Positions 1-12,307 of a stretch of DNA of 64,000 bases are shown here, in pieces. Below the pieces are notes generated by a model. The model was not told the origin of the DNA and searched no databases. It was given only the letters and a program-made list of their open reading frames with translations. The stretch covers positions 461,001-525,000 of the forward strand of contig JACVVK020000321.1 of NCBI GenBank assembly GCA_018292915.2, given 5' to 3'. The DNA comes from Batillaria attramentaria. Its lineage: Eukaryota > Mollusca > Gastropoda > Batillariidae. The position numbers and the translations under genes were made by a program. How positions within the stretch are numbered: the first letter of the stretch is position 1; the number at the start of each line of letters is the position of its first letter.

Positions 1-30
1 ACCCCTGCAAGATGGTCTCAGTTGCTTGCA

Positions 31-78
31 CCCCCCCCCCCCCCCACCCCCACCCCCCCCCCCCCCCCCCCCCCGCCA
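31..78. repeat. Poly-C tract
   Basis: Almost uninterrupted C with two A and one G interruptions. Similar C or G runs recur at 9375-9402, 12267-12293, 27092-27134, 39027-39058, 39619-39646 and 39727-39756. Exact lengths are unreliable in any assembly. Confidence 0.8.
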
Positions 79-791
79 CCCCGTTTTCCCTCGTTGAAAA
101 CTTTTCAAATAATAACCCGCGACAAAATTCGTCATTATTATTATTATTACATAGGTTTCAAGTCGAGTGCATGACGCGTAGTGCTTGTGTCAACCACGGA
201 CCTACATTCACCATGTGCCAACAAAATCTGTTCTCCTGCGATGGAGATAACCCCCCTTCTCAAGGCAAGCCAAGACTAGAATTTTCCTATGCGCCATCTG
301 GGATACTAATTGTTTTCAGCTTGTCGCTTTTTTCACAAACTTAAATCCACGTTATAAATTCAAATAACTATTCAAATTACCATTATTTATATTAAATCTA
401 TAAGTAGATTGTTAATTTAGGTAAAGTGAACTCTGTTTTAATTTTTGTGTCTGTCGTGACATGCCAACAACCGGACTGATGTTTTGTCCAGACTGGAGAC
501 ACAGAAATCGTTGGTAAAAAAATCTTTTATTTCGCCATTTTAATCTTAAACTCCTATCAATACCACAAGTAAGTCGATCCCTGGTGAATGCTTTAGGTTG
601 TCAGTACAATTTCCACGCAATCGTTCGGCCCGATTGCCTTTATCTGAAATTTTGCAGTGTGTCTTTCCGTTCATTTCCATATCACCACTCAAGTAATGCT
701 GTGCATTACGAATCCTCCTTTTGCAAAATTTATTGTTCAAAGTTTCCAAGATTTCGATGCCGTTTGGCTTAGGGTTGGGGTTCGATAGTGG

Positions 792-793
<2 letters not shown>

Positions 794-843
<50 letters not shown>
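794..843 (+). repeat. (GT)n microsatellite
   Basis: About 25 uninterrupted GT units, upstream of the first DCAF7 exon. Confidence 0.9.
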
Positions 844-844
<1 letters not shown>

Positions 845-1140
845 GACTGCAATCTTGTCTGATGCATAAAACTGTGGATTGTTGTTAGAGACTGAAGTCC
901 TATTTATGTGCGAATGTTGTAGAGAAAATAGGTATTGAGAGTGAGATAACGGAATCCCAATATACTCAAATTACAAATATGCTGAATAATTAAACAATGT
1001 TTTCTGTGACAATGTTTTCTTCTGTGACTGATTCTGATGGTAGAACATTTGTATAGTACTAATAGTAATACTATTATCACTTGACTACAAAGTCATCTAG
1101 AGTTATGCACCCATGCAGATCAGCTGGAAGAGAGGTCAGC

Positions 1141-4100
1141 ATGGCAGTCCACTCTGTCCCTCCGGGGAAGCGGAAAGAAATTTACAAGTATGAGGCACCA
1201 TGGACTGTCTACAGTATGAACTGGAGCATACGACCGGACAAGCGTTTCCGGCTTGCCCTCGGCAGTTTTGTGGAGGAGTATAACAATAAGGTAAGTCTGT
1301 AAGACACTTCATACTAATCTCTGGACTCAGTTAAAATAAAATTAAAAAAAAAAAAAAAATGAATAGACACAATTTTTAGAAGATCAAATAATCAGGGCTT
1401 TCAGTTCAATTGCCAAGCTATTTTATGTAGCTGATTTCAGCTAAATGGCAAACCCACTTCTGCCAAAAAAAAAAAAAAAAAGTTTCCGCAAAAAAAAAAA
1501 AAAAAAAAATTATTACTTAAACAAGACCAACAACAAATGTGGCAGTCTGGTCCAGTCTGAGAGTCAAAAGCACCAGATTGCAAAGATTTACTTTTAGCCT
1601 CATTTTTCCTAGGGGCCCTGCACCCTGTGGCACTAGTAGCAGTGCCTGCCTTCGGTGCTTCAATCATTTCAGTTACTTTTTCTTTGAGACTATTACAATC
1701 CTGGAAGAATGCAAAGAATCTTCTACTTCTAGTGTAAATTTATTGTTGAGTTTTGAATGTAATTGTTTGCAGTGTGTGACTGTGTAATTTCTGTGTATCT
1801 GTGATGATATATTTGTCTGTCTTAATATTGATTTTGAATCAAAATGTGCTTTTGCGTTTGTCAATCATAATTTTTTTCCCCCTGCAGGTCCAGATTGTAT
1901 CACTTGATGAAGAAAGTTCAGAGTTCACAGCCAAAAGTACATTCGACCATCCATACCCAACAACAAAAATTATGTGGATACCCGATTCGGTAAGTTTGTG
2001 CTTAGAAATGCAGAAATACTTACATGTACTTTATGCCCACAATATATAAATTAAAGTAAAAACAAATAGAGTACTCCGTAAGGAAAATTGTGATAATTTC
2101 TGTGTGTGCAGAAAGGTGTGTTTCCAGACCTTATGGCCACCAGCGGAGATTATCTGCGAGTGTGGAGAGTGGGTGACTCAGAGACACGACTGGAATGTCT
2201 TCTGAACAATGTGAGTAATCTTTTATTTTGTGGGCATGATACGCCCCCCCACCCCCAACCCCCTCCCCCCATTTTTTATAGTCCTCCTTTGGAAATTCAG
2301 GTCACTTCCATTAAAGCAAGCACAGCACCATTGTTCAGTGCTACCAGTCATCCTATTTGATTTTGTTATTCGCCAGATTGAATGAAACTGAAAGCCAGAA
2401 GGTCTCTAGAGAAAGTTCATGAACACTCTGTTGCTAGTGTCTGTAGTAGCAAAGGCACCAGTAGTCATGTTCAGATTGATAAGCTGAAAAGCTAAAAAGA
2501 CAAGCTGCTTTGTCTTAGAGTTTGCAGATTATTCAGAAGGTATGTTATTGTCTTACTCTTAATCTAAATCGGTTTTTCATTTTACTAATCTCAACAGAAC
2601 AAGAACTCAGATTTCTGTGCTCCCTTGACGTCTTTCGACTGGAACGAGGTTGATCCAAACTTGCTGGGAACATCATCCATAGATACAACCTGCACAATTT
2701 GGGGACTGGAGGTAGAGTCTACGTTTTATCCATAACTTATTTATTTACAAATTGTGAAGAACAGTTGACACAGACACGTGCAGTGTTAATAGGACTGTTG
2801 CACATTTTTACCACTAACACTATGCTGTCTGGTGGATAAATTACATTTTGTAGTTTGATTCAGTGTCTCACAAATGTTACCCTGCCTGCTAAAACCAATG
2901 GCATCAGACAAAAATTATTTCCACAACTAGCGTTCAAAAAACCCCTGCATATTGAAACACAAGTTATGGCCAGTCAGGTGTTATGTATCAGCAGGTGTGT
3001 TTTAAAAAAATAAAACAATTCTGTCCACAGACGGGTCAAGTTCTGGGGCGTGTGAACATGGTGTCGGGTCATGTGAAAACCCAGCTAATTGCTCACGACA
3101 AGGAAGTGTATGACATTGCATTTAGCCGTGCTGGAGGTGGTCGGGACATGTTTGCCAGCGTTGGTAAGAATCACATGTCTTTTCTGCTGTTTGTTGTCTT
3201 GTACTTTGCACAATTGTAAAGCCAGTGAAGTGGGTTGCAGTCCAAACCATCAGTGACTTGGTTCACTTGCTACGCGTAAGACATAAGACATAAGACATTT
3301 ATTAAATTTCCAAAAGAGGAACATTGTTTTGTGGTCTCTCATAAAAACATAAAACATGCCAAACACTCACTCATACGGCCATGCACACTCATTCCACCTA
3401 TTTACATGTTCGTACACTCGTACCTAAAAATCTATCACAATGTTGCAGTACTATGAATAAATTACAACACTACACCCACATCATTTCACATCAGCAGCAC
3501 AACAGCAGAGGTGCACATAACTCTATCACAGTCAACGCCAGCTGACACCCAGCAAGAAACAACACGTCTAATTAGAATTTAAGAAATATCACATCAGCAT
3601 CAACAAGCCTACCACACAACCCTACATCAGCTTATTCATTAGCCTAATAGACATTGGTACAAAGCTATTCATTGTTTTGAGTTTCTTGGCAGTAAAGGCT
3701 CTAAGCCGTCGGCCTGATGGTAATTTCTGATAATACTGAGATAAAATGTGGCCAGCATCATTCATAATACTAAAACCTAAGTCAGCATATTGTCATTTTG
3801 TGCCCCAGGTGCTGACGGTTCTGTGAGAATGTTTGATCTGCGACACTTGGAACACTCCACCATCATTTATGAGGACCCGTCCCACGTTCCACTCTTGAGG
3901 CTGGCGTGGAACAAGCAGGACCCCAACTACCTGGCCACCATGGCTATGGATGCGCTGGAGGTCAGTTGTTTTCTTTTTTTTTCTTGCCCTGTTGACTGTG
4001 ATGTTCTCAGCTGTGCCTGTACCCGGCTCTGTCCAGTTTTCAAGATTTTTTTAGTTGAACCCATATATTTATATACTTTCCGTCTTTGTTTTGTGTATTT

Positions 4101-4839
4101 GTTTTTACAACCGTAATACTGTAATGTTCAAATATTTTGAGATGTTCATGATACTCAGTTCATACTTAGTTAGTGATGTTTTTCTTCCAGGTGATAATTC
4201 TTGATGTGCGAGTGCCATGCACTCCTGTTGCACGCCTCAACAACCACCGCGCCTGTGTCAACGGCATTGGCTGGGCTCCTCACTCAAGCTGTCACATCTG
4301 CACATCAGGTAAACTTTTGGCCTTCAAGTGTGGCTGGGTTATTCTAGGTGGCATACTGTTATTATGCATCTTACGCATTCCATAGGTTAAATCGAAAACA
4401 CTAGGTCAGTGAGCAGTCATTTGGAACAGCCTGCCTTACCACAAAATATCCCTTTGTTCCTCTCTTTTGGGAGCCCATTACATGTGTATGCTAAGGCCAT
4501 CTGTACTAAGAGATTTCACATTGAGAGGCAAATTCGGGCCAATAAGAAAAAAAAGAAAAAAGACTTCTGTATTGGGGAGAACAGTAACAGAGTACTGTTA
4601 TCTTGATCAGTATCTTACAGTTACAGACCATCTTCATAAATATCTTGCTTTTTTTTTTTTCCTCAGGCGATGACCATCAAGCACTCATCTGGGACATCCA
4701 GCAGATGCCACGAGCTATTGAAGATCCCATACTAGCTTACACCGCTGGGGGAGAAATCAACCAGATCCAGTGGTCTTCGACTCAGCCCGACTGGATATCC
4801 ATCTGCTACAACAACTGCATGGAGATCCTGCGAGTGTGA
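1141..4839 (+). CDS. DCAF7: DCAF7 (WDR68/HAN11), WD40-repeat adaptor, 8 exons
   Basis: DCAF7 is a WD40 propeller adaptor. In animals it binds DYRK1/HIPK kinases and can act as a substrate receptor of CUL4-DDB1 ligases; this is family knowledge. Coding exons with GT..AG borders and compatible phases are 1141-1290, 1888-1989, 2112-2210, 2598-2711, 3031-3163, 3809-3960, 4191-4308 and 4667-4839, with stop TGA at 4837-4839. The joined frame is 346 aa against about 342 in human and is nearly colinear. Landmarks are [62 protein letters not shown] and the C-terminal [10 protein letters not shown] chose ATG 1141 because the conserved N-terminus follows within 10 residues and -3 is A. An in-frame ATG at 1105 would add 12 residues. 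Intron 5 (3164-3808) carries a LINE 3' end. Orthology is very secure. Confidence 0.97.
3277..3790 (-). mobile_element. LINE 3' end (L2/CR1-like) in DCAF7 intron 5
   Basis: Read on the minus strand, the segment ends with AATTTAATAAATG followed by three copies of a 7-bp unit (TCTTATG). This is a typical LINE tail with a polyadenylation signal. Upstream, the minus strand encodes a stretch containing [14 protein letters not shown] and [12 protein letters not shown], like the C-terminus of L2/CR1-type reverse transcriptases. It is truncated and has stop codons. The clade is inferred from these two motifs only. Confidence 0.6.
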
Positions 4840-4856
4840 TCACCTGTGCTTCTACT

Positions 4857-5353
4857 CCCTTGATAGTTATTAAATCCCCATTCTTCGCAACTGGACAAAA
4901 TGGGGAGAAAAAAACAAAAACAAAACTCAAACAAACAAAACAAAAGAAGTGAAAATTTTGCAGGGATTTTCCGGTTGTTTTCTGTTGTTTGAACAGTGGG
5001 GTGGTACGTCAACATATATGCTGCATTCAGCAACCCTTGATCGTTATTAACTCTTTGACATCGCGAGCTTGGCCCGTGACCTACTTCCCTGCTGACGCGC
5101 ATGCAGCTGCCGGCTGTTAAGGGCGACGCGAATCGGTTCGCGGCTCGGTGCCTACGGCTGTTTAGAGTGATATGAGCCGGCTCGCGACCCGATGCGTAAA
5201 GGTTAAATCTCCATTCTTCGCAACTGGACAAAATGGGGAGAAAAAAAACCAAAACAAACAAAACAAAAGAAGTGAAAAATTTGCAGGGATTTTCCTGTTG
5301 TTTTCTGTTTGAACAGTGGGGTGGTACGTCAACATATATGCTGCGTTCAGCAA
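4857..5353 (+). repeat. Tandem duplication in DCAF7 3' UTR, second copy split by a MITE
   Basis: Unit A (4857-5033, 177 bp) starts CCCTTGATAGTTATTAAATC and ends at CTGCATTCAGCAA. Unit B (5034-5353) has the same sequence but is interrupted at its TTAA by a 152-bp insert. Both units share CCATTCTTCGCAACTGG, a purine-rich CAAAA tract and CAGTGGGGTGGTACGTCAAC. The duplication begins 17 bases after the DCAF7 stop codon, so it probably lies in the 3' UTR. Confidence 0.85.
5047..5206. mobile_element. TTAA-flanked MITE (piggyBac-like target)
   Basis: A 152-bp insert (5051-5202) is flanked by TTAA at 5047-5050 and 5203-5206. Its ends are imperfect inverted repeats: CTCTTTGACATCGCGAGC on the left, and on the right the complement of CCTTTACGCATCGGGTCGCGAGC (here 5180-5202). 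The tandem sister unit has the uninterrupted empty site (TTAA at 4870-4873). TTAA targeting is characteristic of piggyBac and Kolobok elements. Assignment to either is inference. Confidence 0.75.
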
Positions 5354-6793
5354 CTTTGCAGTAATATATATATACCTTCAGGTGGTGTGAATAATGCGGC
5401 TTTCGGTGCCAAAAGATTGACTCGTGTCTGAGGATGTGCTTGAATAAAATTTTGCAATTTCTCCTCGGACACGATGGAAAAGTGAGAACAAAATGATTGA
5501 ATGACATTGATACAGTCACACATTTGCATTCCAGGTTTTTGGACATTTGAGCACCGTGCATGACAGAGTAAATCGCTCATGCAGAGACAGACAAGAACGT
5601 AAGTTTAGAAGTGTGATACCTTGCAGATACTTTTCAGTAAGATAATGGTGGATGAAGGAGAAATATTGTGGGCTACAGCCTGATCATTAAAAAAACAACA
5701 AAAAAAACCCTACCTTTTGGCAAATGTGACGCTACGCCACGAAATGAGTCGGAAGTTACATGCAGCTGAATAGTGCAACACCCGATTTTCCGACCGAGGT
5801 GGCTATTTTGTTTCATGGGGTACGTCATTTCAACAGATCATAACTTCAAAAATAATTATCCGATTTTAATCTGGTTTTCACCATTGGATTCAGCATTAAA
5901 AAACCTGTAAGATCATATCAAAACTTCAAAAAGTGACTTCAGACTCAAATCGTGGGGGGGCGTCACAAATAAAGGAAACAGAACTCATCTTGGGTGAATC
6001 TGATCATGAGACTTAAAATCCTAAGTCCACTGTGCCTTTGGACTAGCACCTGGACACGTTTTGCTATCCTCATGGATATTGCAACTCTCGGCTGTTTCAT
6101 CAAATATCTTCAGGGAAGGCTGCTTGGGGCCGTCAGAAATTTATTTGAACAGTCTTTACAGTCTTTAGTCCCTCAGTCTTTTAAATGCAAACCTGTTACA
6201 TTCACAACCCAGCCTGTTGGATGAGCAATCTCACTTGAAGTTGCCTTCAGCTCACAAGTTTCATTTTAACTGCTTCAGACATAGAGCATGTCCCATGATC
6301 ATTGATAAATTGAAAACGATGTTCCTGTCCTGGGACTGTGGGAGACACGGGTTGTACCACTATGCTGTATACGATTATAATACAAATTGTGCGTATCTTT
6401 ATTCTTCTTTCTTGTAAATGGCAATAGGTTTTGATATGGGTGGTCGATACGGATGGGGATTTTATTCTTGTATTGTCTGTGTTCCTGATTGTTCCCATCA
6501 AGTCAAACGGAAGAAGTAGTTTACCAGAGTCATGGAGTTTTATACTTTTTTTTTTTTTTTTTTTTACATGCCCGCATCATGATTCGAAAACAGAATTGGT
6601 GAGTCAGCACTGGTGTTAATTTCACTTGATAAGATCTGACAGTCTGGAGAAAAAAAATTGTGTCATGTAGTTTGCTTTAGGCAGCGAGTACCTGTATGCA
6701 TATTGCACTAACATGAAAGTGTAATGGCCGAAGTCTGTGCATACTGGAAATAACCTTCACCGTCGCCTACATTTCCACCAGGATACATGCTCA

Positions 6794-6826
<33 letters not shown>

Positions 6827-6932
6827 CGTATGTGTGTGTGTGTACCTGCATGCGTGTGGTTTCCCAATGGCTCAGCGCATTTAAGTGACCCATCATATAC
6901 AGCACGTTCAATTTACTGCATCATCATGTATG

Positions 6933-6938
6933 AATAAA
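6933..6938 (+). promoter_or_regulatory. Candidate polyadenylation signal for DCAF7
   Basis: Canonical AATAAA about 2.1 kb after the DCAF7 stop. Other AATAAA motifs occur nearby (about 5969 and 8491), so the choice is weak. Confidence 0.25.
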
Positions 6939-8447
6939 GTGATTCTGCTCCACTAAATGTCAGAAAGGATGATTTAAGAGGTTTTACTACATGTACTCAC
7001 AGCAAAGGTAAAAATGCAAAAGAAACTCGATCATATGCCAAATCTTTGAAATGCTTGTAAATATGCAGTGTAAGAGTCATTTGTGTGTTGTCTATGTCTC
7101 TGAATGTTGTTTGACTTTATGTAATGAGGTGTCATCTTTTTTCAAGGTAGGTACTGTGTTCGGTATGTGTGTGTGTTGCATTTTTATGGTTGATCAAAAT
7201 CACAGATTTTAGAATGCTTTGTTGAACCCTACTAAATGTGTGAGGCAGTACATGATTTTTGTTTTTTTTTGGTTGTTGTTTAGATTGTTTCAGTTATTTC
7301 ATGTTCATCCGTTCATGTAAACTCATCCCTTCATGTATGTCCATTTGTTGTGCGTATTGTAGTTATTTACAAAGTGAAAGTACGTGTGGTGAGTTTAGAT
7401 ATTTTCCAGGGGCTTATCCCAGTGAAATTTTTTTGTGTTTTTTTAAAAAAAATGAATGGTGGGTTGGAAATTCCTCTAACGTCAACACACTATAGGCAGG
7501 TAGAGTCATTTAATGAAAGTGTCTGCTGGACCTGGTATTTCTTGCAAACATCAAGTGGCTGCTAGCCCCGAAGCTCCACTCCAATTCTGCCGACAGTATG
7601 ATACACTTGGTCAACAGAAACTGTCATTTATTCAAAGGAAATCATCACGTAATTCACATCCTGTGCTTGGTTTTTGTGGGCAATGTGGTTTTGTTTCAGT
7701 CACAGAAATCCTTTTGGTATAAAATGAACAGGAACCCATGAAAAAAAAAAATGAAAAAAAAAGAGCAGATTGGCGAACCAGGACTAAAACAAAATAGACT
7801 TGCTTTCATTTCTTTAGTTTCTGGCCTTATTTATTCATGGACGTGTATGACATAGTGGGAGGGATTCTGACACTCAAACTCAGTGTAAACTTCAGGGAGT
7901 GTGGTATTATTAACATGAGAACATGTTGGATAATAATGACTGGCCATTTGGACTTTTTAATTATTCCTTTCCTGCAAATATAAGCAAACCAACCAGCGTC
8001 ATCAGTAGGAAAGGACCAACAGTAGCCAATTATGGTGCTAGTATGCCATCTTCAATCATGTGTAGAGAAATTGATGTGTTCTGTAAAATGTTCCCATTGT
8101 GAATCGTGTGTACAATTTCCAGGAACAAAGTCATGTCTTGTCTGTGAGCAACTACTTCGTTTTGGAAATAAAAGGAAAAGAAAATGCTTTGGTTTCATGA
8201 ATCTGTGGTACATGATGGCATTGAAAAACCATTTTAGATTATCTACATATCCGAAGTTTTCTTTTTGCTTTGGAAAGGATACGAGTATTACATCGTCTAT
8301 CATGACTGTGGATTCTGATGATGATGCCTGTGCCATCTCTTGTGCAGTAAAAAAAATTCCTCAATGTACCTGACATACAAAACACTCGCTCACGAAGCAC
8401 ACATACACGCACATACAAACACCACCAGCATTATCTCCATGCAGTTA

Positions 8448-8453
8448 TTTATT
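8448..8453 (-). promoter_or_regulatory. Candidate polyadenylation signal for MYG1
   Basis: AATAAA on the minus strand (TTTATT as given), about 0.5 kb beyond the MYG1 stop at 8951. Confidence 0.3.
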
Positions 8454-8950
8454 CAGCTCGGGAGAGAACAATGTCAATCGTCGCTTTCAAAATAAATGTA
8501 TGATCTGAACTGAAAATGACTTAATGAGCCCAGTCCTCTTCAGGCTGGGGAATTTTCAGTCATTTGGCAATTTTCAGACAAATTTCCTATCCTTTCAGCC
8601 CCCCCCAAAATCTAAGTTTCAGCTGAGAAAATGAGGGAAAAGGTTGCATTTATCAACTAATCAAAATAAATTTAAAGCGATATGAGAGTCTAACTTCATT
8701 TTGTAATTCTTGCATGTCAGTCTCAAGGCAGTAGTTCACTTTTGGGTGCCAGGACAGGCTACTAAATCAGTAAAAGCGTTTTTAGTTTTAACAATGCTGA
8801 AATTTGTTTTCTTGCTCCTGTGGTCCCCCAGCAGGGCGGCAGGGCGCTGCCCCTGCTCTCTGGCCCAGGTTTCAGTCTTTTTTTTTTTCTGCAGCAATTC
8901 CCCAGCCTGCCTCTTCAAGACAAGTCACTTTCTGCAGTGTCCATATGTTT

Positions 8951-11900
8951 TCAACTTTCTGCACACCGAGGTTGCTTGAGGGCAGCACGAGCTATGGCCA
9001 AAGCACCTTCGTACGTCTTGTTCCCGCCGATGAAGCCTGAGGCATGGATGAAGATGCATCCTGGGATGCCACTCTTCTCCGACAGCTCATCGTCCCTAAT
9101 CCCTCGCCATTCCTCGGGTAGGGACAACCTTAGAAAGAACATGCAGATCACAGTCAAGTACTGTAAATACATGTAGTGGGAATGCATCTTCCTTGCGGAA
9201 GGTCTAAATTTCCAGCAAGGGATCAAAAAGGAAAAGATGTTTCTGGTCAGGATAACTAAGGAAAATCACGGTTGTTTGAAATGCAAATTTGTCTGACAGA
9301 GACAACTGACTCAAAGAGTCAATAGAATCATGATGATGTGCAGCTTTCACACTGGCTTTGCTTGTGCAAAGAAAGAAGCTCCTCCCCCCCCCCCCCCCCC
9401 ATACACACACACACCACCAGATACACACATATCCAACCTCCAGAGAAAAATCCAGTGACTGTTCACTATAAATAATCATCCGCAAATGTATGGTCACAGT
9501 ACTGTTGCTTTGTCAGACACCACACCAAACAATCTATGATCATCAAACTTCAGTGACCTAGAATGCTCACCTGTTCTCAAAGGAGCCAAGTTTGAGTGGT
9601 ACACACTGCACCCGCCAGTGACCGTTGTTGTCTGCGTACAGGACGTATTTAATCGGAGGAGAGATTTTCAGCTCCTCCTCGATGTTGAAGAGGTGGTCCT
9701 TCCACGGAGCCCCGCCCTCGGCCATGCACATGATCTCGCCACTGGGATCAACCTACGGTTGAACAAAAGAAGCTGCTCATAAAATGTTATCTTGGACATA
9801 ATTCCAGGCAATGGCTATTTTTACATGACAAACTATGGTGCAGCTTCATATGCATGTAACTTGAGGCTTCAGTCAACTCTACTGTTTTGGAAATTTACTT
9901 TCCAATGACCCCATGTGTTATGACTAATAACTGGAACAAGATGGCTGAATTATGACTTGTCAGAATAACCAGTTCTACAAACTGATCTGAATCCATGCCA
10001 AGTCTACATAAATATATGTACCAACATTTTGTAGCTACTTCCATAGCAGGCATCGCATGCTTCTTTCAAGTTTGGTGGCATAAATAACTACTAGCATGTT
10101 GTTCTGCGACGGAAGTCAGGCCTCTGGTGACAGTCAGTCCATAAGGGCATGAAACACGGCAACCAAAACTAAAAGATAGGCACTAGGCCCTTGTAATACT
10201 GATGACGAAATGACTTACCTCAAGTCTGGAATTAACAGCTTTGAGGACAATGTCCCGAGCAGGTAACCAGGCCGTTTTGTAGTAGTTGACACGGTCCAAA
10301 AATTCCTCACCCACCATCTTTACCGCTTGGTGGAAGCGTTCCTGTCAAAGCACACAAGCAATGACAAATGAGACATCAAAGGTAGAAACCAAGCTTGCAG
10401 ATCCATGATTATTAATAAATCAAACTCCGACCCTCAATGGATGCCAGCATCAAGCAATAAGTCAGCATGACAAAAATGGTCACAAAAAATCATCTTCTAT
10501 ACTTTGTCAGCAATGCATGAGGTTAGGCTCAAGACCACTTCGGGCATTTTTTTTCTTCTCTCTCTTGGTTATTTGTGTTATTGTCAGGGGTTCTCTCCAG
10601 GTACTCCGGCTTTCTCCCACTCTGCTTTGGAAATGTTCAGCTTACAAAATTTTTAACTAAATGCAATTTTATATTCCGAAACTTAAATTGCTGAGTTGAC
10701 CCTTTGTAACATGTTCATGGCCAGTGTGTGAGAGAATGAGTGTGATTCATGTAAGCTTTGAGCCAGTTAAAACTAGAGAGGCAAAGGCCTCCATGGCTCC
10801 CTTGTGACAAGGGTCAAGGTCATTCACAAGTGTATGTTTGTAAAGCTCTTATCACTATCATCACGGCAAGTAAAGTGTCTCTGGCGTTCCAAGTTCCTGG
10901 CAATATTACAATTTTCCCCCAAACAGTTTGCATGGCCTTGACCTTGGGTCAAGGTCATTAAAATGAGATCACATCATGTCTATTACTATGCCAAGTTTGA
11001 CGCCTCTAGTATTTGTAGTTCCTCCGAAAACGGTAATGTTAAATTTCACAACAGACAGCGTTAAGGACCTTGACCTTCAGTCAAGGTCATTTAAAAAGGT
11101 AGGTCTCATTGCAGTCTATCATCATGCCCTGTTTGGTGCCTCAACTGTTTGTTGTTTCAGAGAAAATGCCAAGGTTAAAGCTTCCCCAAAACAGCTTGCA
11201 TGGCCTTGACCTTGACTAAAAGTCATTCAACACAGGTATGTCAGTGAAGGTGTTGCCAATGTCTATCATCATGCAAAGTTTGATACTTCTGGTTCTTCTA
11301 GATTCCGAAAAAAATGGAAATGTAAAAATTTCCAAACACACTGCTTTAATGACCTTGACCTTGGGTCAAGGTCATTTAAAATGGTATGTGTGCACAAGTG
11401 TTATTACTGTCTATCAGCACGCCAAGTTTGGCGCCTCTGCTGTTTGTTACTTCTGAGAAAATGCCAATGTTAAGGTTTCACAAAAATAGCTTGTATGGCC
11501 TTGACCTTGACACAAGGCCATTGAATACATGTATATCTGTAAAGTTCTGATCAATGTCTATCACCATGCAAAGTTTCAAACCTCTGGTCTTTGTAGATTC
11601 CGTGAAAATGCCAATGTAAAATTTTCAAACAGACAGTGTTAGTGACCTTGACCTTGAGTCAAGGTCATTCAAAATGATATGTATTGAAAGGTCTTATGGT
11701 TGTCTATCAGCATGCCAAGTTTGGTGTCTCTGCTGTTTGTAGTTTCTGAGAAAACGACAACGTTAAAGTTTTCTGGACACACACACACACACACACACAC
11801 ACAGAGACAGACAGACAGACGACGGAGGGCTATTACATAGACTCCCATTGTTACACAAGGGAGCCAAAAACTGGGTGAAACACCAATCATTATTATTATT

Positions 11901-12276
11901 ATTAAGGAACATGTTATCATATATCCATGCCCAGGGACTTCAACACCTATATTTTACAAAAACAAACTCTGAAACAGGCCCTCCCAAATTTTCTCCTTTC
12001 TAAGTTAATATCCAGTTTTGTTGCACACTTGTTCCTCTCGCTGTTAACCCTACACTGACTGCATAGACACAGACTGCCAGCAGCAGGGACTCACATTTTC
12101 ATCAACATCCTTGTCGTTCCACTTGGGATTCAATCCACCGACACGACAGCTCAGGTTGGTGGAGATTCTGTACCTGTAAGGAGGCAACAGGGAATGTGCT
12201 GTTAGTGTTAAGTTTGTTACATTATCTGCTACACACAAAACAACCCAAAGAGATCACCAAATACCAACCCCCCCCC

Positions 12277-12307
<31 letters not shown>

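Larger units (their letters stand above)
1..1140. other. Upstream region of DCAF7, no gene recognised
   Basis: This stretch holds a C-rich tract at about 31-78, a TG dinucleotide array at 794-843 and otherwise AT-rich sequence. No open frame resembles a known protein. The 5' UTR and promoter of the DCAF7 gene starting at 1141 probably lie here, but no transcription start or core promoter element can be placed. Confidence 0.5.
5354..8950. other. Region between convergent DCAF7 and MYG1, probably 3' UTRs
   Basis: No coding potential is recognisable. It contains a GT array (6795-6842), short poly-A and poly-T runs and several polyadenylation motifs on both strands. A candidate + strand signal AATAAA is at 6933-6938 and a candidate - strand signal for MYG1 is at 8448-8453. 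DCAF7 has a long 3' UTR in vertebrates, so much of this may be transcribed. Confidence 0.4.

Noticed and set aside
4806..5561. 251-codon minus-strand frame overlapping the DCAF7 end
   Set aside because: It runs through the tandem duplication and the MITE, repeats itself internally and overlaps the last DCAF7 exon on the opposite strand.
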